DNA of 14,311 bases from Piscirickettsiaceae bacterium (GTDB lineage: Bacteria > Pseudomonadota > Gammaproteobacteria > Methylococcales > Cycloclasticaceae): NCBI GenBank assembly GCA_002401365.1, contig NVSW01000064.1, forward strand, positions 1-14,311, given 5' to 3'. Below the pieces are notes generated by a model that saw only the letters and a program-made list of their open reading frames with translations, was not told the origin of the DNA and did not search any database. Shown here in pieces: positions 5,687 through 13,463 of the stretch (positions within the stretch are counted from its first letter, which is position 1; every line of letters begins with the position of its first letter). The translations under genes and the position numbers were made by a program.

Positions 5687-7049
5687 TATCGCGTTATGGA
5701 TGTTTGGCGCCGTGTTCATCGTTTTATTGATGGGTTACCCTGTTGCCATTAGTTTAGCGGGCACCGCTTTGGCTTTCGCACTTGCTGGCAATTATTTTGC
5801 AACATTCGATTCAGATTTTTTAGAAGCCTTGCCTAATCGCTTGTTCGGCATTATTGAAAATGACACCTTAATCGCCGTCCCCTTGTTTATATTTATGGGT
5901 GTAATGCTAGAAAAATCTAAGGTTGCCGAGAGCCTACTTGAGAATATGTCAAAACTATTCGGTAGCTTACATGGCGGACTCGGATTTTCGGTCATATTGG
6001 TTGGTATGTTAATGGCCGCCAGCACCGGCATTGTTGGCGCAACCGTCGTAACCATGGGGCTATTATCCTTACCCACCATGTTAAAACGCAACTATGACCC
6101 TGCACTCGCTTGCGGTACTATTTGCGCCTCAGGAACACTGGGGCAAATTATTCCGCCCTCTATCGTGCTAGTGTTACTGGGCGATGTTATTTCATCCGCC
6201 TACCAACAGGCGCAACTCGATAAGGGCATATTCTCTCCCGAAACAGTCTCCGTTGGCGACCTCTTTGCGGGTGCATTGATTCCCGGCATGATTCTCGTTT
6301 TATTGTATTTAATCTACTTAGCCGCTACCGCCTTTTTCAAGCCATCCTCTTGCCCTGCACTGCCTGTTACAGAAACAAACAGCGGCCTGTTTATGGAGCT
6401 GGCAAAAGGCTTATTTCCACCGCTGTTATTAATTATGGCTGTACTAGGTTCTATTATTGGCGGCATAGCCACGCCCACAGAAGCCGCATCAGTTGGCGCA
6501 ATGGGCGCTACATTTTTAGCCTATCTAAAAAAACAATTGAGCCTCAAACAAATTAAAGCCGTCGCGCAAAACACCACTCAAGTTACCAGCATGGTGTTTT
6601 TTATTCTGATTGGTGCTTCCTTATTTTCACTTGTCTTTAGGGGGTTTGGCGGTGACGAGCTTATCGAAGAACTTTTGTCCGATTTACCCGGCGGCGTTTT
6701 TGGCGCAATGTTAGTGGTGATGCTCGTGATGTTTCTACTGGGTTTTGTTTTAGACTTTATCGAAATCACCTTTGTCGTCGTACCGATAGTTGCCCCCATT
6801 TTATTGGCGATGGATATTAGCCCCGTTTGGCTTGGCATTATGATTGCGTTGAACCTACAAACCTCCTTTTTAACACCGCCATTTGGTTTTGCATTGTTTT
6901 ACTTGCGCGGTGTTGCCCCGCCAACGATTAAAACCAGCCAAATTTATCGGGGTGTCGTGCCATTTATTCTTATTCAGCTATTTTTACTAGCCTTGCTTGC
7001 TATATGGCCGGGTTTAGCGACTTGGTTACCTACAATTATCTATGGATAA
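5676..7049 (+). CDS. TRAP transporter large permease (DctM/FcbT3-type)
   Basis: This is the large membrane subunit that carries the transport path, 457 residues with about 12 hydrophobic segments. Conserved family features visible are LIAVPLFIFMGVMLEKS (65-81), GGLGFSVILVGMLMAASTGIVG in two parts near 100-121, GTLGQIIPPSIVLVLLGD (153-170), the second-half match ATPTEAASVGA, and the C-terminal TSFLTPPFGFALFYLRG. Length and motifs fit the subfamily used by TakP/FcbT-type systems. The start overlaps the small-permease stop by 11 bases, so the two are translated together; no strong Shine-Dalgarno precedes it, as expected with coupling. The substrate cannot be read from the permease. Alpha-keto acids or other monocarboxylates are likely if it pairs with the binding protein further on. 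Confidence 0.94.
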   Translation: MDGSIALWMFGAVFIVLLMGYPVAISLAGTALAFALAGNYFATFDSDFLEALPNRLFGIIENDTLIAVPLFIFMGVMLEKSKVAESLLENMSKLFGSLHGGLGFSVILVGMLMAASTGIVGATVVTMGLLSLPTMLKRNYDPALACGTICASGTLGQIIPPSIVLVLLGDVISSAYQQAQLDKGIFSPETVSVGDLFAGALIPGMILVLLYLIYLAATAFFKPSSCPALPVTETNSGLFMELAKGLFPPLLLIMAVLGSIIGGIATPTEAASVGAMGATFLAYLKKQLSLKQIKAVAQNTTQVTSMVFFILIGASLFSLVFRGFGGDELIEELLSDLPGGVFGAMLVVMLVMFLLGFVLDFIEITFVVVPIVAPILLAMDISPVWLGIMIALNLQTSFLTPPFGFALFYLRGVAPPTIKTSQIYRGVVPFILIQLFLLALLAIWPGLATWLPTIIYG

Positions 7050-7060
7050 TTGATATCAAT
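7049..7060. repeat. 12-base perfect palindrome ATTGATATCAAT
   Basis: The palindrome begins at the last base of the large-permease stop codon. It has no loop, so it is more like a protein-binding site than a terminator. It contains TTGAT and ATCAA half-sites as in FNR/ANR boxes, but without the 4-base spacer those need. Confidence 0.3.
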
Positions 7061-7112
7061 CATTACCTAGTAAAGTTTTTGTGTAATACCTTTGTTTTTT
7101 TTCAGGGTCAGT

Positions 7113-7118
7113 TATAAA
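7113..7118 (+). promoter_or_regulatory. Candidate -10 box for ovoA
   Basis: TATAAA (five of six matches to the -10 consensus) lies 29 bases before the ovoA ATG, in the 98-base gap after the TRAP genes. The region 16-18 bases upstream is a T-rich run (7091-7102) without a good -35 hexamer. It suggests ovoA can have its own transcript, but the evidence is thin. Confidence 0.3.
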
Positions 7119-7147
7119 CTAAGACAACATAAAATAATGAGCCCATT

Positions 7148-9283
7148 ATGTCATCTGTAATAAGTACTGAAATAAACGACGCAAAAAACACGCGCACGGT
7201 AATACTCAACACCGGCACAGTCGAACAAAAAAGAGAAGAAATTCGTGATTATTTACATAAAACATTCTTTCTCGAAGAGCAGCTTTATGACGTCCTTAAT
7301 AATGATGATGCTTTCTATTTAAGAGCCGAATCACTCCGTCACCCCTTAGTATTTTATTACGGCCATACTGCTACCTTTTTTATCAATAAACTGACATTAG
7401 CCTCTCTTATTAATCAGCGCATTAACCCCCGTTTTGAGTCTATTTTCGCAGTGGGTGTTGATGAAATGTCATGGGATGACCTTAATGCATCAAATTACGA
7501 CTGGCCCAGCATTGATAAGGTACGAGAGTACCGGCAAACTGTTTTGCAGTTGCTTGATTCACTGATTACGTCCATGCCACTTGACCTACCGATCACGTGG
7601 AAAAGCCCTTTTTGGCCAATTCTCATGGGTATTGAGCATCAACGCATTCACATTGAAACCTCATCAGCGATTATTCGCCAAATGCCACTACAGAATTTGC
7701 AACAACACGCCACATGGAATGTATGTCCGCACGTAGGCGAAGCCCCTAATAATCGGTTATTAAACGTTGCAGGTGGGCACGTTTCTTTAGGCAAAGATCG
7801 CAATCACCAAACCTATGGTTGGGATAATGAATATGGTGAAAAACATGTCGATATTAATGATTTTTCTGCCAGTAAATACCTTGTCTCGAACGGTGAGTTC
7901 TTATCTTTTATTAAAGACAACGGCTATCACACTAAAAAATATTGGACTGAAGAAGGCTGGAACTGGGTGCAATACAAAAAACCTGAGCAGCCATTATTTT
8001 GGCTAAAAAAAGATGATCAATATGTATTGCGTACATTATTGGCTGAGCAACCCATGCCTTGGAACTGGCCAGCTGAAGTCAACTACCTAGAGGCTAAAGC
8101 CTTTTGCAATTGGCTCGCCGACAAAACAGGCAAATCAATTCGCCTACCCACAGAAGAGCAGTGGCATCATTTGCATCAGTTACACGATATTCCAGATCAG
8201 CCTGAATGGGATAGCGCACCAGGAAATATCAACCTGGAACATTGGGCTTCTGCCTGCCCTGTTGACCACTTTGCATTCGGCGAATTTCACGATTTAATTG
8301 GCAACGCCTGGCAATGGACAGAAACCCCCATCAGCGGTTTTGATGGCTTTGAAGTACACCCTTTATACGATGATTTTTCAACACCCACCTTTGATACACG
8401 CCACAATCTCATCAAAGGCGGATCTTGGATTTCAACCGGAAACGAAGCCACCAAACACGCACGGTATGCGTTTAGGCGGCATTTTTATCAACACGCGGGC
8501 TTCCGCTATGTAGAGTCAAATCAAATTATGGAACAACCCACTGAAATGTACGAAACCGATACTGCCGTCTCACAATACTGCCATTTTCATTTTGGCCCCC
8601 GCTATTTCGACGTAGAAGATTTATCTGCGCATTGTGTCCGTCTGTGCATGGAACACCTGCAGAACAAACCAACAACGCGCGCGCTTGATTTAGGCTGCGC
8701 CGTTGGCCGTGCTTCATTTGAGCTGGCGCAACATTTTAATGCCGTCACAGGTATCGACTTTTCAGCACGCTTTATTCGCATTGCCCATCAAATGCAGCAA
8801 AAGGGCAATATTCATTACGAACTCATCGAAGAAGGCGAGATTGTTTCATACCACGAGCAACAGCTATCTACGATGGGCTTAGATAAAAACCAAGAAAACA
8901 TCGAATTTTTCCAAGGTGACGCAACCAATCTAAAACCCCAGTTTACAGATTACGATTTAGTACTCGCCATTAATCTAATTGACCGTTTACGTACACCTGC
9001 TGTGTTTCTGGATGATATTCGCCACCGCCTTAATGTCGGCGGCGTACTGGCTATTGCCTCACCTTACACGTGGCTTGAAGAATTCACGCCCAAAGAAAAT
9101 TGGCTAGGTGGCATTCGTAAAGACGGCGAACCGTTTTCAACACTGGACGGTTTAAAAGCCCACTTGGGTGAGCATTTTGAACTCATCAACGAACCAACCG
9201 ATGTGCCATTTGTTATTCGCGACACAAAACGCAAGTTTCAACACAGCTTCAGCCAGCTGAGTATTTGGCGACGCACCTCATAA
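7148..9283 (+). CDS. ovoA: OvoA: 5-histidylcysteine sulfoxide synthase / 4-mercaptohistidine N-methyltransferase
   Basis: OvoA starts ovothiol A biosynthesis. Its iron site joins cysteine to C5 of the histidine ring with oxygen, giving the sulfoxide; after C-S cleavage by OvoB its second domain N-methylates 5-thiohistidine with SAM. The 711-residue protein has all three expected parts. A DinB-like N-terminal domain (about 25-190) holds the probable iron ligands His73 (YYGH) and HQRIHIE (His164 and His168). A formylglycine-enzyme-like domain (about 205-455) shows RLPTEEQWHHL, DLIGNAWQWTET, GGSWISTG and GFRYVE. A C-terminal methyltransferase (about 475-711) shows ALDLGCAVGRASFEL (512-526), VTGIDFS and YDLVLAINLIDRL. 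Full length for the family and no broken motif, so both activities should be present. The Shine-Dalgarno is poor. An ABM-domain membrane protein follows after 3 bases. No ovoB-like PLP enzyme is in the window. The EgtB alternative is disfavoured by the fused methyltransferase. Confidence 0.96.
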   Translation: MSSVISTEINDAKNTRTVILNTGTVEQKREEIRDYLHKTFFLEEQLYDVLNNDDAFYLRAESLRHPLVFYYGHTATFFINKLTLASLINQRINPRFESIFAVGVDEMSWDDLNASNYDWPSIDKVREYRQTVLQLLDSLITSMPLDLPITWKSPFWPILMGIEHQRIHIETSSAIIRQMPLQNLQQHATWNVCPHVGEAPNNRLLNVAGGHVSLGKDRNHQTYGWDNEYGEKHVDINDFSASKYLVSNGEFLSFIKDNGYHTKKYWTEEGWNWVQYKKPEQPLFWLKKDDQYVLRTLLAEQPMPWNWPAEVNYLEAKAFCNWLADKTGKSIRLPTEEQWHHLHQLHDIPDQPEWDSAPGNINLEHWASACPVDHFAFGEFHDLIGNAWQWTETPISGFDGFEVHPLYDDFSTPTFDTRHNLIKGGSWISTGNEATKHARYAFRRHFYQHAGFRYVESNQIMEQPTEMYETDTAVSQYCHFHFGPRYFDVEDLSAHCVRLCMEHLQNKPTTRALDLGCAVGRASFELAQHFNAVTGIDFSARFIRIAHQMQQKGNIHYELIEEGEIVSYHEQQLSTMGLDKNQENIEFFQGDATNLKPQFTDYDLVLAINLIDRLRTPAVFLDDIRHRLNVGGVLAIASPYTWLEEFTPKENWLGGIRKDGEPFSTLDGLKAHLGEHFELINEPTDVPFVIRDTKRKFQHSFSQLSIWRRTS

Positions 9284-9286
9284 TTA

Positions 9287-9844
9287 ATGAGCGACAAACC
9301 CGACGTATCTGTAACCGTTTCAATTGCTCGCAAAGTTAAACCGGGCTCTGAAACCGACTATGAAGACTGGTTGCACCGCATTGCTAAAGTGGCGATGGGG
9401 TTTGCCGGACACCAAGGCGTGCATGTTTTAAAGCCTTCCGACAAAACAGGCGGTGAATACGTATTGATTGTAGGCTTTGATAGCTACGAACATCAAAAAT
9501 TGTGGGAAGACTCAACACAGCGTCAATGTTTTATCGATGAGCTAGAAGAAAAAGAGCTGATAGAAGGCCGCACCAAAATCAAAAAAGTATCCGGCTTAGA
9601 GTTTTGGTTCACCTTGCCTGAAATCCCCACTCACGCCGCCCCCAATAGGCACAAAATGGCGTTGGTTCTCATCATCGTCGTGTTTAGTTTACTATTCGCC
9701 ATTAACCTTCTTTTTGGTCAATGGCTGATTGCGTTACCGCTCGCATTAAAGTTAGCGGTGATGGTCACCGGGCAGGTGCTATTGATGACCTACTTTGTTA
9801 TGCCCCTGGTTACTCGATTATTAAAGGGCTGGCTGTATCGGTAA
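9287..9844 (+). CDS. ABM-domain protein with two C-terminal membrane helices
   Basis: The first 105 or so residues form an antibiotic-biosynthesis-monooxygenase (ABM, dimeric alpha/beta barrel) domain: VTVSIARKVKPGSETDYEDW (9-28), then FAGHQGVHVLKP (39-50) and YVLIVGFDSYEHQKLWEDS. The rest (about 122-145 and 148-179) is two membrane helices ending in a short basic tail, so the ABM domain is anchored at the membrane, probably on the cytoplasmic face as there is no signal peptide. This architecture matches COG3224-type proteins of about 180-190 residues. The ATG follows the ovoA TAA by three bases, a strong sign of co-transcription and coupling. ABM proteins include monooxygenases, haem-degrading enzymes and non-catalytic members, so the reaction, if any, is unknown. 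A role in ovothiol metabolism or redox signalling is inference from position only. Confidence 0.82.
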   Translation: MSDKPDVSVTVSIARKVKPGSETDYEDWLHRIAKVAMGFAGHQGVHVLKPSDKTGGEYVLIVGFDSYEHQKLWEDSTQRQCFIDELEEKELIEGRTKIKKVSGLEFWFTLPEIPTHAAPNRHKMALVLIIVVFSLLFAINLLFGQWLIALPLALKLAVMVTGQVLLMTYFVMPLVTRLLKGWLYR

Positions 9845-9918
9845 GGTAATATTCTGATGCGGTTGTGTCAGTCTATTTCTCTGTACGTTCCTCAGCAGGC
9901 ATTTAAAAAAGTCACTTA

Positions 9919-9936
9919 ATTGAATCTACATTCAAT
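9919..9936. repeat. Short hairpin in convergent ABM/MFS gap
   Basis: ATTGAAT and ATTCAAT form perfect 7-base arms around CTAC. It lies in the 122-base gap between two converging genes, where a shared terminator would be expected. The stem is AT-rich. A T-run follows only on the minus strand and only about 9 bases further on (the rc of 9905-9910), so it is at best a weak terminator of the MFS transcript. I see nothing else in this gap. Confidence 0.25.
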
Positions 9937-9966
9937 GATAAACATAGCTCGCTATTCTCTTTCGAC

Positions 9967-11280
9967 CTAATTAGCCGTCCTTTTTTTATGCAGAAAAACA
10001 ACAGCTATACCTGCCAAAAATGAGCCTGATGCCATCATGAGGGAGATACTTTCAAAGGCTAGGCCAGCGGCGAATAAAAAGCCGGGGATCATCGGGCCAA
10101 GAACAGCTCCGCCACGGCCAACACCAAGCACTAGGCCCGCACCTGAACCCAGAACCGAAGAAGGGAAGCTACTTGCAAAGAGCCCAAAGAACCCTGAAAT
10201 AGCCGCCATAACGAAAATTCCAGCGAAGAAACCCATCGATTTCATATTCGCCAAACTATCCGTAAAATGTGGGAATAGAGCCACCCCTAATGCCGTTAAC
10301 ATGAGGCTTCCTAGCATCAGTGGGCGAATGGGTATAAAGCGAGCGCCTAGGCCAATGCCAATGGCTCCAAGAATGCCTCCTAAACTTATAATACCTAAAA
10401 CCTCGGTCGCTTGAGAGCTTGTGTAACCTAAGTCAGTAACAACAGTCGGCAGCCACTTCACGAAATAATAATACGTCATAACATTCGCGAAATAAGCAAA
10501 CCCCAATATCAAAGTGATATACCGCAAGCTCGGGCTAAACAAACTTTTCATGCCGACGACTTCCACTTCTTGTTCATCTACTAATGGTAATGCGTCAGAT
10601 GGCATATGCCCCAAACGACGCATTGTTTTTTGTATTTGCTCTAGCGCGCCAGCAGGACGCTTACGATTCAAAAATGAAATTGTTTCTGGCACATAAAAAT
10701 ACACCAACGGTATAAACAAAAAGCTTAAAAACGCGCCAAGATAAAAGGTAATACGCCAATCGTATTGTTTAAGTAAAGGCGCGAGAAAAGTTGCGCCAAG
10801 ATAGATGCCTAACGGAAAACCGCCAGCCACTAGAGTGACTGATAATACTCGATTTTTATCATTGCAAAAATCTGAAGAGGTTGCCGTTGCTGTAGCGAGT
10901 ATGCAACCTATACCTAGACCAGTAAACACGCGAGCTGCGCCCAATACATAGACATTTGGGGCTACACCAGCAACGAACATACCAATGGTTACAATAGCAA
11001 GCCCTCCTAACATGGTAAGACGCCGCCCATGACTATCAGCCAATGAGCCAAGAAAAATTGACCCCGCGGCCATGCCCGCTAATTCAAGCGACAGAACAAT
11101 GCCGAGGACAGATTTTGACAAGCCCCACTCCTGGGTTATACCCGGGGCAGCAAAGGCGATGGATAAAACATCATAGCCATCCAGAGCCAATGTCCCGATG
11201 CAAATCGCAACAATTATCCATTGCCCAATGTTCATTGGGTCCGTTTTCAGTCGTTCAATTGCGTTTACGTCGATTGCCAT
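9967..11280 (-). CDS. MFS transporter, aromatic acid:H+ symporter (AAHS)-like
   Basis: This is a 437-residue proton-coupled transporter with 12 predicted membrane helices. Helix 1 carries DGYD (34-37), the paired acidic motif seen as DGFD or DGYD in PcaK, BenK and other AAHS members, where both Asp residues matter for transport. The loop between helices 2 and 3 has MFS motif A as GSLADSHGRR (78-87). RVFTGLGIG (117-125) matches the helix-4 Arg motif. A large central cytoplasmic loop (about 212-250) separates the two halves. AAGG lies just before the ATG. The most likely substrates are aromatic or other small carboxylates, but other sugar-acid and metabolite MFS members share these motifs, so the substrate is open. 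No catabolic genes for aromatics adjoin it. It converges with the ovoA operon and diverges from the BASS gene. Confidence 0.85.
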   Translation of the reverse strand: MAIDVNAIERLKTDPMNIGQWIIVAICIGTLALDGYDVLSIAFAAPGITQEWGLSKSVLGIVLSLELAGMAAGSIFLGSLADSHGRRLTMLGGLAIVTIGMFVAGVAPNVYVLGAARVFTGLGIGCILATATATSSDFCNDKNRVLSVTLVAGGFPLGIYLGATFLAPLLKQYDWRITFYLGAFLSFLFIPLVYFYVPETISFLNRKRPAGALEQIQKTMRRLGHMPSDALPLVDEQEVEVVGMKSLFSPSLRYITLILGFAYFANVMTYYYFVKWLPTVVTDLGYTSSQATEVLGIISLGGILGAIGIGLGARFIPIRPLMLGSLMLTALGVALFPHFTDSLANMKSMGFFAGIFVMAAISGFFGLFASSFPSSVLGSGAGLVLGVGRGGAVLGPMIPGFLFAAGLAFESISLMMASGSFLAGIAVVFLHKKRTAN

Positions 11281-11477
11281 GTTCCTTCCCTATCTTATAC
11301 AAGATTTGTTTGGTCGCGCCCCTCATGCTTTAATCCTAAGACAGTACGCCAAATAAAGGTGCATTCTAGCCCATTCTCAACCAAGCAACACTCATCTTTT
11401 TGGCAGGCCGCATCGGCTGTAGCCTTTACTTTTAACCTTCCGTTATAATTAAGAAAAACAGTCACACAACGCCCGAT
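11281..11477. other. Divergent intergenic region between MFS and BASS genes
   Basis: This is the longest gene-free stretch in the window, 197 bases. It holds a strong Shine-Dalgarno for the MFS gene at its left end (AAGGA on the minus strand) and an exact TATAAT at 11444-11449 on the plus strand, suited to the BASS gene. A minus-strand frame from a TTG at 11483 spans the whole region (62 codons) but has no good start site. I see no clear operator repeat, terminator or RNA gene. Confidence 0.5.
11444..11449 (+). promoter_or_regulatory. Candidate -10 box for the BASS-family gene
   Basis: TATAAT is an exact -10 match 28 bases before the ATG at 11478. No good -35 lies 16-18 bases upstream and there is no TGn extension, so it stands on the hexamer and its position. 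Confidence 0.35.
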
Positions 11478-12341
11478 ATGCAAGCAGACACTCTAACCGC
11501 CGTCATTCTTCCCGCATCGCTATTTATCATCATGTTTGGCATGGGGCTGACGTTGCGAATAATGGATTTCACCCGCGTTTTAAAACAGCCTAAACCAGTA
11601 CTTCTTGGCCTATCGGCGCAAATGTTTGCGCTACCCATTATTGCATTTGCAGTGGCAATTGTTTTCACATTACCGCCAGAATTGGCCGTTGGACTGATGA
11701 TTATCTCTTTTGCTCCAGGCGGCGCAACATCAAATATGTTCACCAACATTGCCAAAGGCGATGTCGCGTTATCCATTAGTCTCACGGCTGTAACTAGCTT
11801 AATAACGCCTTTTACACTGCCTCTTTTTACCTTATTGGCGATGGACTATTTCATGGGCAGCGGCGAGGTATTCAGGCTGCCATTACTAAAAACCGTTATG
11901 CAGTTATTGGTCATTTCTGTTGTACCGGTCATTATCGGCATGCTGACGCAATCAAAATGGCAAAAAGCAGCGGCTAAAATTGAACCCTTTATCAAGATAT
12001 TTTCTATCGTGTTTTTATTCTTAATCATCGTCGCTATCATTTTAAAAAACAAAGCACACATGGCTGACTTCTTTTTACAAACCGGGTTGGCAACCTTAAC
12101 GTTAAATATTTTAGTGTTAGCTTTGGGCTTTGGATTAGCCAAATTTTTCAAACTTTCGCGCGCGCAATCAGTCTCCATTGGCTACGAAGTGGGCATTCAA
12201 AATGGCACGTTGGCCCTATTAGTAGCAGGCACTTTAATAGGCAATAGCACGATGATGATTCCCGCCGTTACGTACAGTATTTTGATGTTTATCACAGGGT
12301 TTCTATTTGCTGTACTGTTCAAAAAGTATCCGCCTAGCTAA
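11478..12341 (+). CDS. Bile acid:sodium symporter (BASS/SBF) family transporter
   Basis: This is a sodium-coupled transporter of organic anions, 287 residues with about 9-10 membrane helices, close in size to the bacterial structural model ASBT of Neisseria. The sodium-site motifs align well. APGGATSNMF (79-88) gives Ser85 and Asn86 for ASBT S114 and N115. Ser99 and Thr103 keep the same offset as S128 and T132. EVGIQNGTLAL (237-247) gives Glu237 and Gln241 for E260 and Q264. Both sodium sites therefore look intact. Bacterial BASS members move bile acids, keto acids, pantoate or other carboxylates; the substrate cannot be read here. The Shine-Dalgarno is poor. The gene converges with the TRAP binding-protein gene, 17 bases away. 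Confidence 0.9.
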   Translation: MQADTLTAVILPASLFIIMFGMGLTLRIMDFTRVLKQPKPVLLGLSAQMFALPIIAFAVAIVFTLPPELAVGLMIISFAPGGATSNMFTNIAKGDVALSISLTAVTSLITPFTLPLFTLLAMDYFMGSGEVFRLPLLKTVMQLLVISVVPVIIGMLTQSKWQKAAAKIEPFIKIFSIVFLFLIIVAIILKNKAHMADFFLQTGLATLTLNILVLALGFGLAKFFKLSRAQSVSIGYEVGIQNGTLALLVAGTLIGNSTMMIPAVTYSILMFITGFLFAVLFKKYPPS

Positions 12342-12358
12342 CTACCCTACTCGATAGC

Positions 12359-13441
12359 TTATAAATTCCTAGCTCGCATAAACGCATACTCAGACACATC
12401 TGACCAACGCATCACCTGTTTCTGAAAGCCACTGTACGAAGCATACACTTTCTGCGAAAAGGCATCTCTATCCACAATTTCTTGCACCACTTCGTTTGAC
12501 AATGCATGTAACTTTATCAACACATCATCTGGCAATGGTTTTAAGTTAACGCCGTGTTTGTTCACCAAGGTATCTAGGGCGATATTATTTTTTGCGGTAA
12601 ACTCAGAAATCATATCCATATTGGCATCTTTACATGCGTGTTTTACGATCGCCTGTAAATCTGCCGGCAATTTGGCGAAAGCATCTTTGTTGATAAACGT
12701 TTCTAGAGTGGAACCGGGCTCATGCCAACCAGGGTAGTAATAATTTTTAGCGGCTTTATATAAACCAAACGCCATATCGTTATACGGCCCCACCCACTCT
12801 GTGGCATCTATTGCGCCAGATTGTAAAGATGTGAAAATTTCCCCGCCGGGCAAACTCACTGGCGTGCCACCCGCACGTTTTAACACTTCACCACCTAAGC
12901 CTGGGATTCTCATCTTTAGGCCTTTAAGGTCATCTACAGAATTAATGTCTTTACGAAACCAGCCCGCCATTTGTACGCCAGAATTACCAATCGCCGTGGG
13001 AATTAAATTAAACCTGTCATACAGCTCTTCCCATAGTGGCATCCCACCACCGTGATAGAGCCAACCATTCACTTCTTGCGCCGTCATGCCGAAGGGAATA
13101 GCCGCAAAAAACTGGGTCGCTTCACTTTTACCCTTCCAATAATACGCCGCACCGTGGCCCATTTGCGCTGTACCTCTAGAAACCGCATCGAATGCTTCAA
13201 AAGCAGGCACGAATTCATTGGCACCGTATACTTTTATGCGGATTCTTCCACCGCTCATGTCTTCAATAGTTTTTGCCAAGTAATTTGCATTAGTACCCAG
13301 TACAGGAAAGTTTTTGGGCCACGTTGTAACCATTTTCCATTTAAATTCTGCTTTCGCAGCAACAACTTGCGGGCTTATTGCCATTGCACTTGTGGCTATA
13401 ACACCTACACCTGCTGATTTAATAAAGTCACGACGTTTCAT
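12359..13441 (-). CDS. TRAP transporter substrate-binding protein, TakP/FcbT1-type, Tat-exported
   Basis: This periplasmic receptor would hand an organic acid to a TRAP permease. The start is taken at the ATG 13441-13439, because GGAGAG lies 4 bases upstream and the protein then opens with MKRRDFIKSAGVGV, a classical twin-arginine signal; a longer frame from 13501 would bury it. The length is 360 residues. Mature-chain features typical of TakP-like receptors are SGVQMAGWFRK (155-165, Gln157), RIPGLGGEVLKRAGG (178-192) with the carboxylate-clamping Arg178, GAIDATEWVGPYND (209-222) with Glu215 and Trp216, and YYYPGWHEPG (234-243). In TakP these positions bind alpha-keto acid with a sodium ion, so an alpha-keto acid or similar monocarboxylate is the likely ligand. 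No permease genes adjoin it; the pair at 5174-7049 is the obvious candidate partner. Confidence 0.93.
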   Translation of the reverse strand: MKRRDFIKSAGVGVIATSAMAISPQVVAAKAEFKWKMVTTWPKNFPVLGTNANYLAKTIEDMSGGRIRIKVYGANEFVPAFEAFDAVSRGTAQMGHGAAYYWKGKSEATQFFAAIPFGMTAQEVNGWLYHGGGMPLWEELYDRFNLIPTAIGNSGVQMAGWFRKDINSVDDLKGLKMRIPGLGGEVLKRAGGTPVSLPGGEIFTSLQSGAIDATEWVGPYNDMAFGLYKAAKNYYYPGWHEPGSTLETFINKDAFAKLPADLQAIVKHACKDANMDMISEFTAKNNIALDTLVNKHGVNLKPLPDDVLIKLHALSNEVVQEIVDRDAFSQKVYASYSGFQKQVMRWSDVSEYAFMRARNL

Positions 13442-13463
13442 GAAGCTCTCCAATTTAAAATAG

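Noticed and set aside
7049..7060. FNR/ANR box
   Set aside because: TTGAT and ATCAA half-sites abut; the required four-base spacer is missing.
7062..7102. Possible terminator (TTAC-CTA-GTAA followed by T-runs) after the TRAP permease genes
   Set aside because: The stem is only four AT-rich pairs and the long T-run is not next to it, so it does not meet the form of an intrinsic terminator.
7148..9283. EgtB (ergothioneine synthase) for the sulfoxide synthase gene
   Set aside because: The fused C-terminal methyltransferase and overall length of 711 residues fit OvoA; EgtB is about 430 residues and lacks that domain.
10037..10414. Plus-strand 125-codon frame, Pro/Lys/Ala-rich
   Set aside because: It is the antisense image of hydrophobic MFS helices, which produces this composition; no start site supports it.
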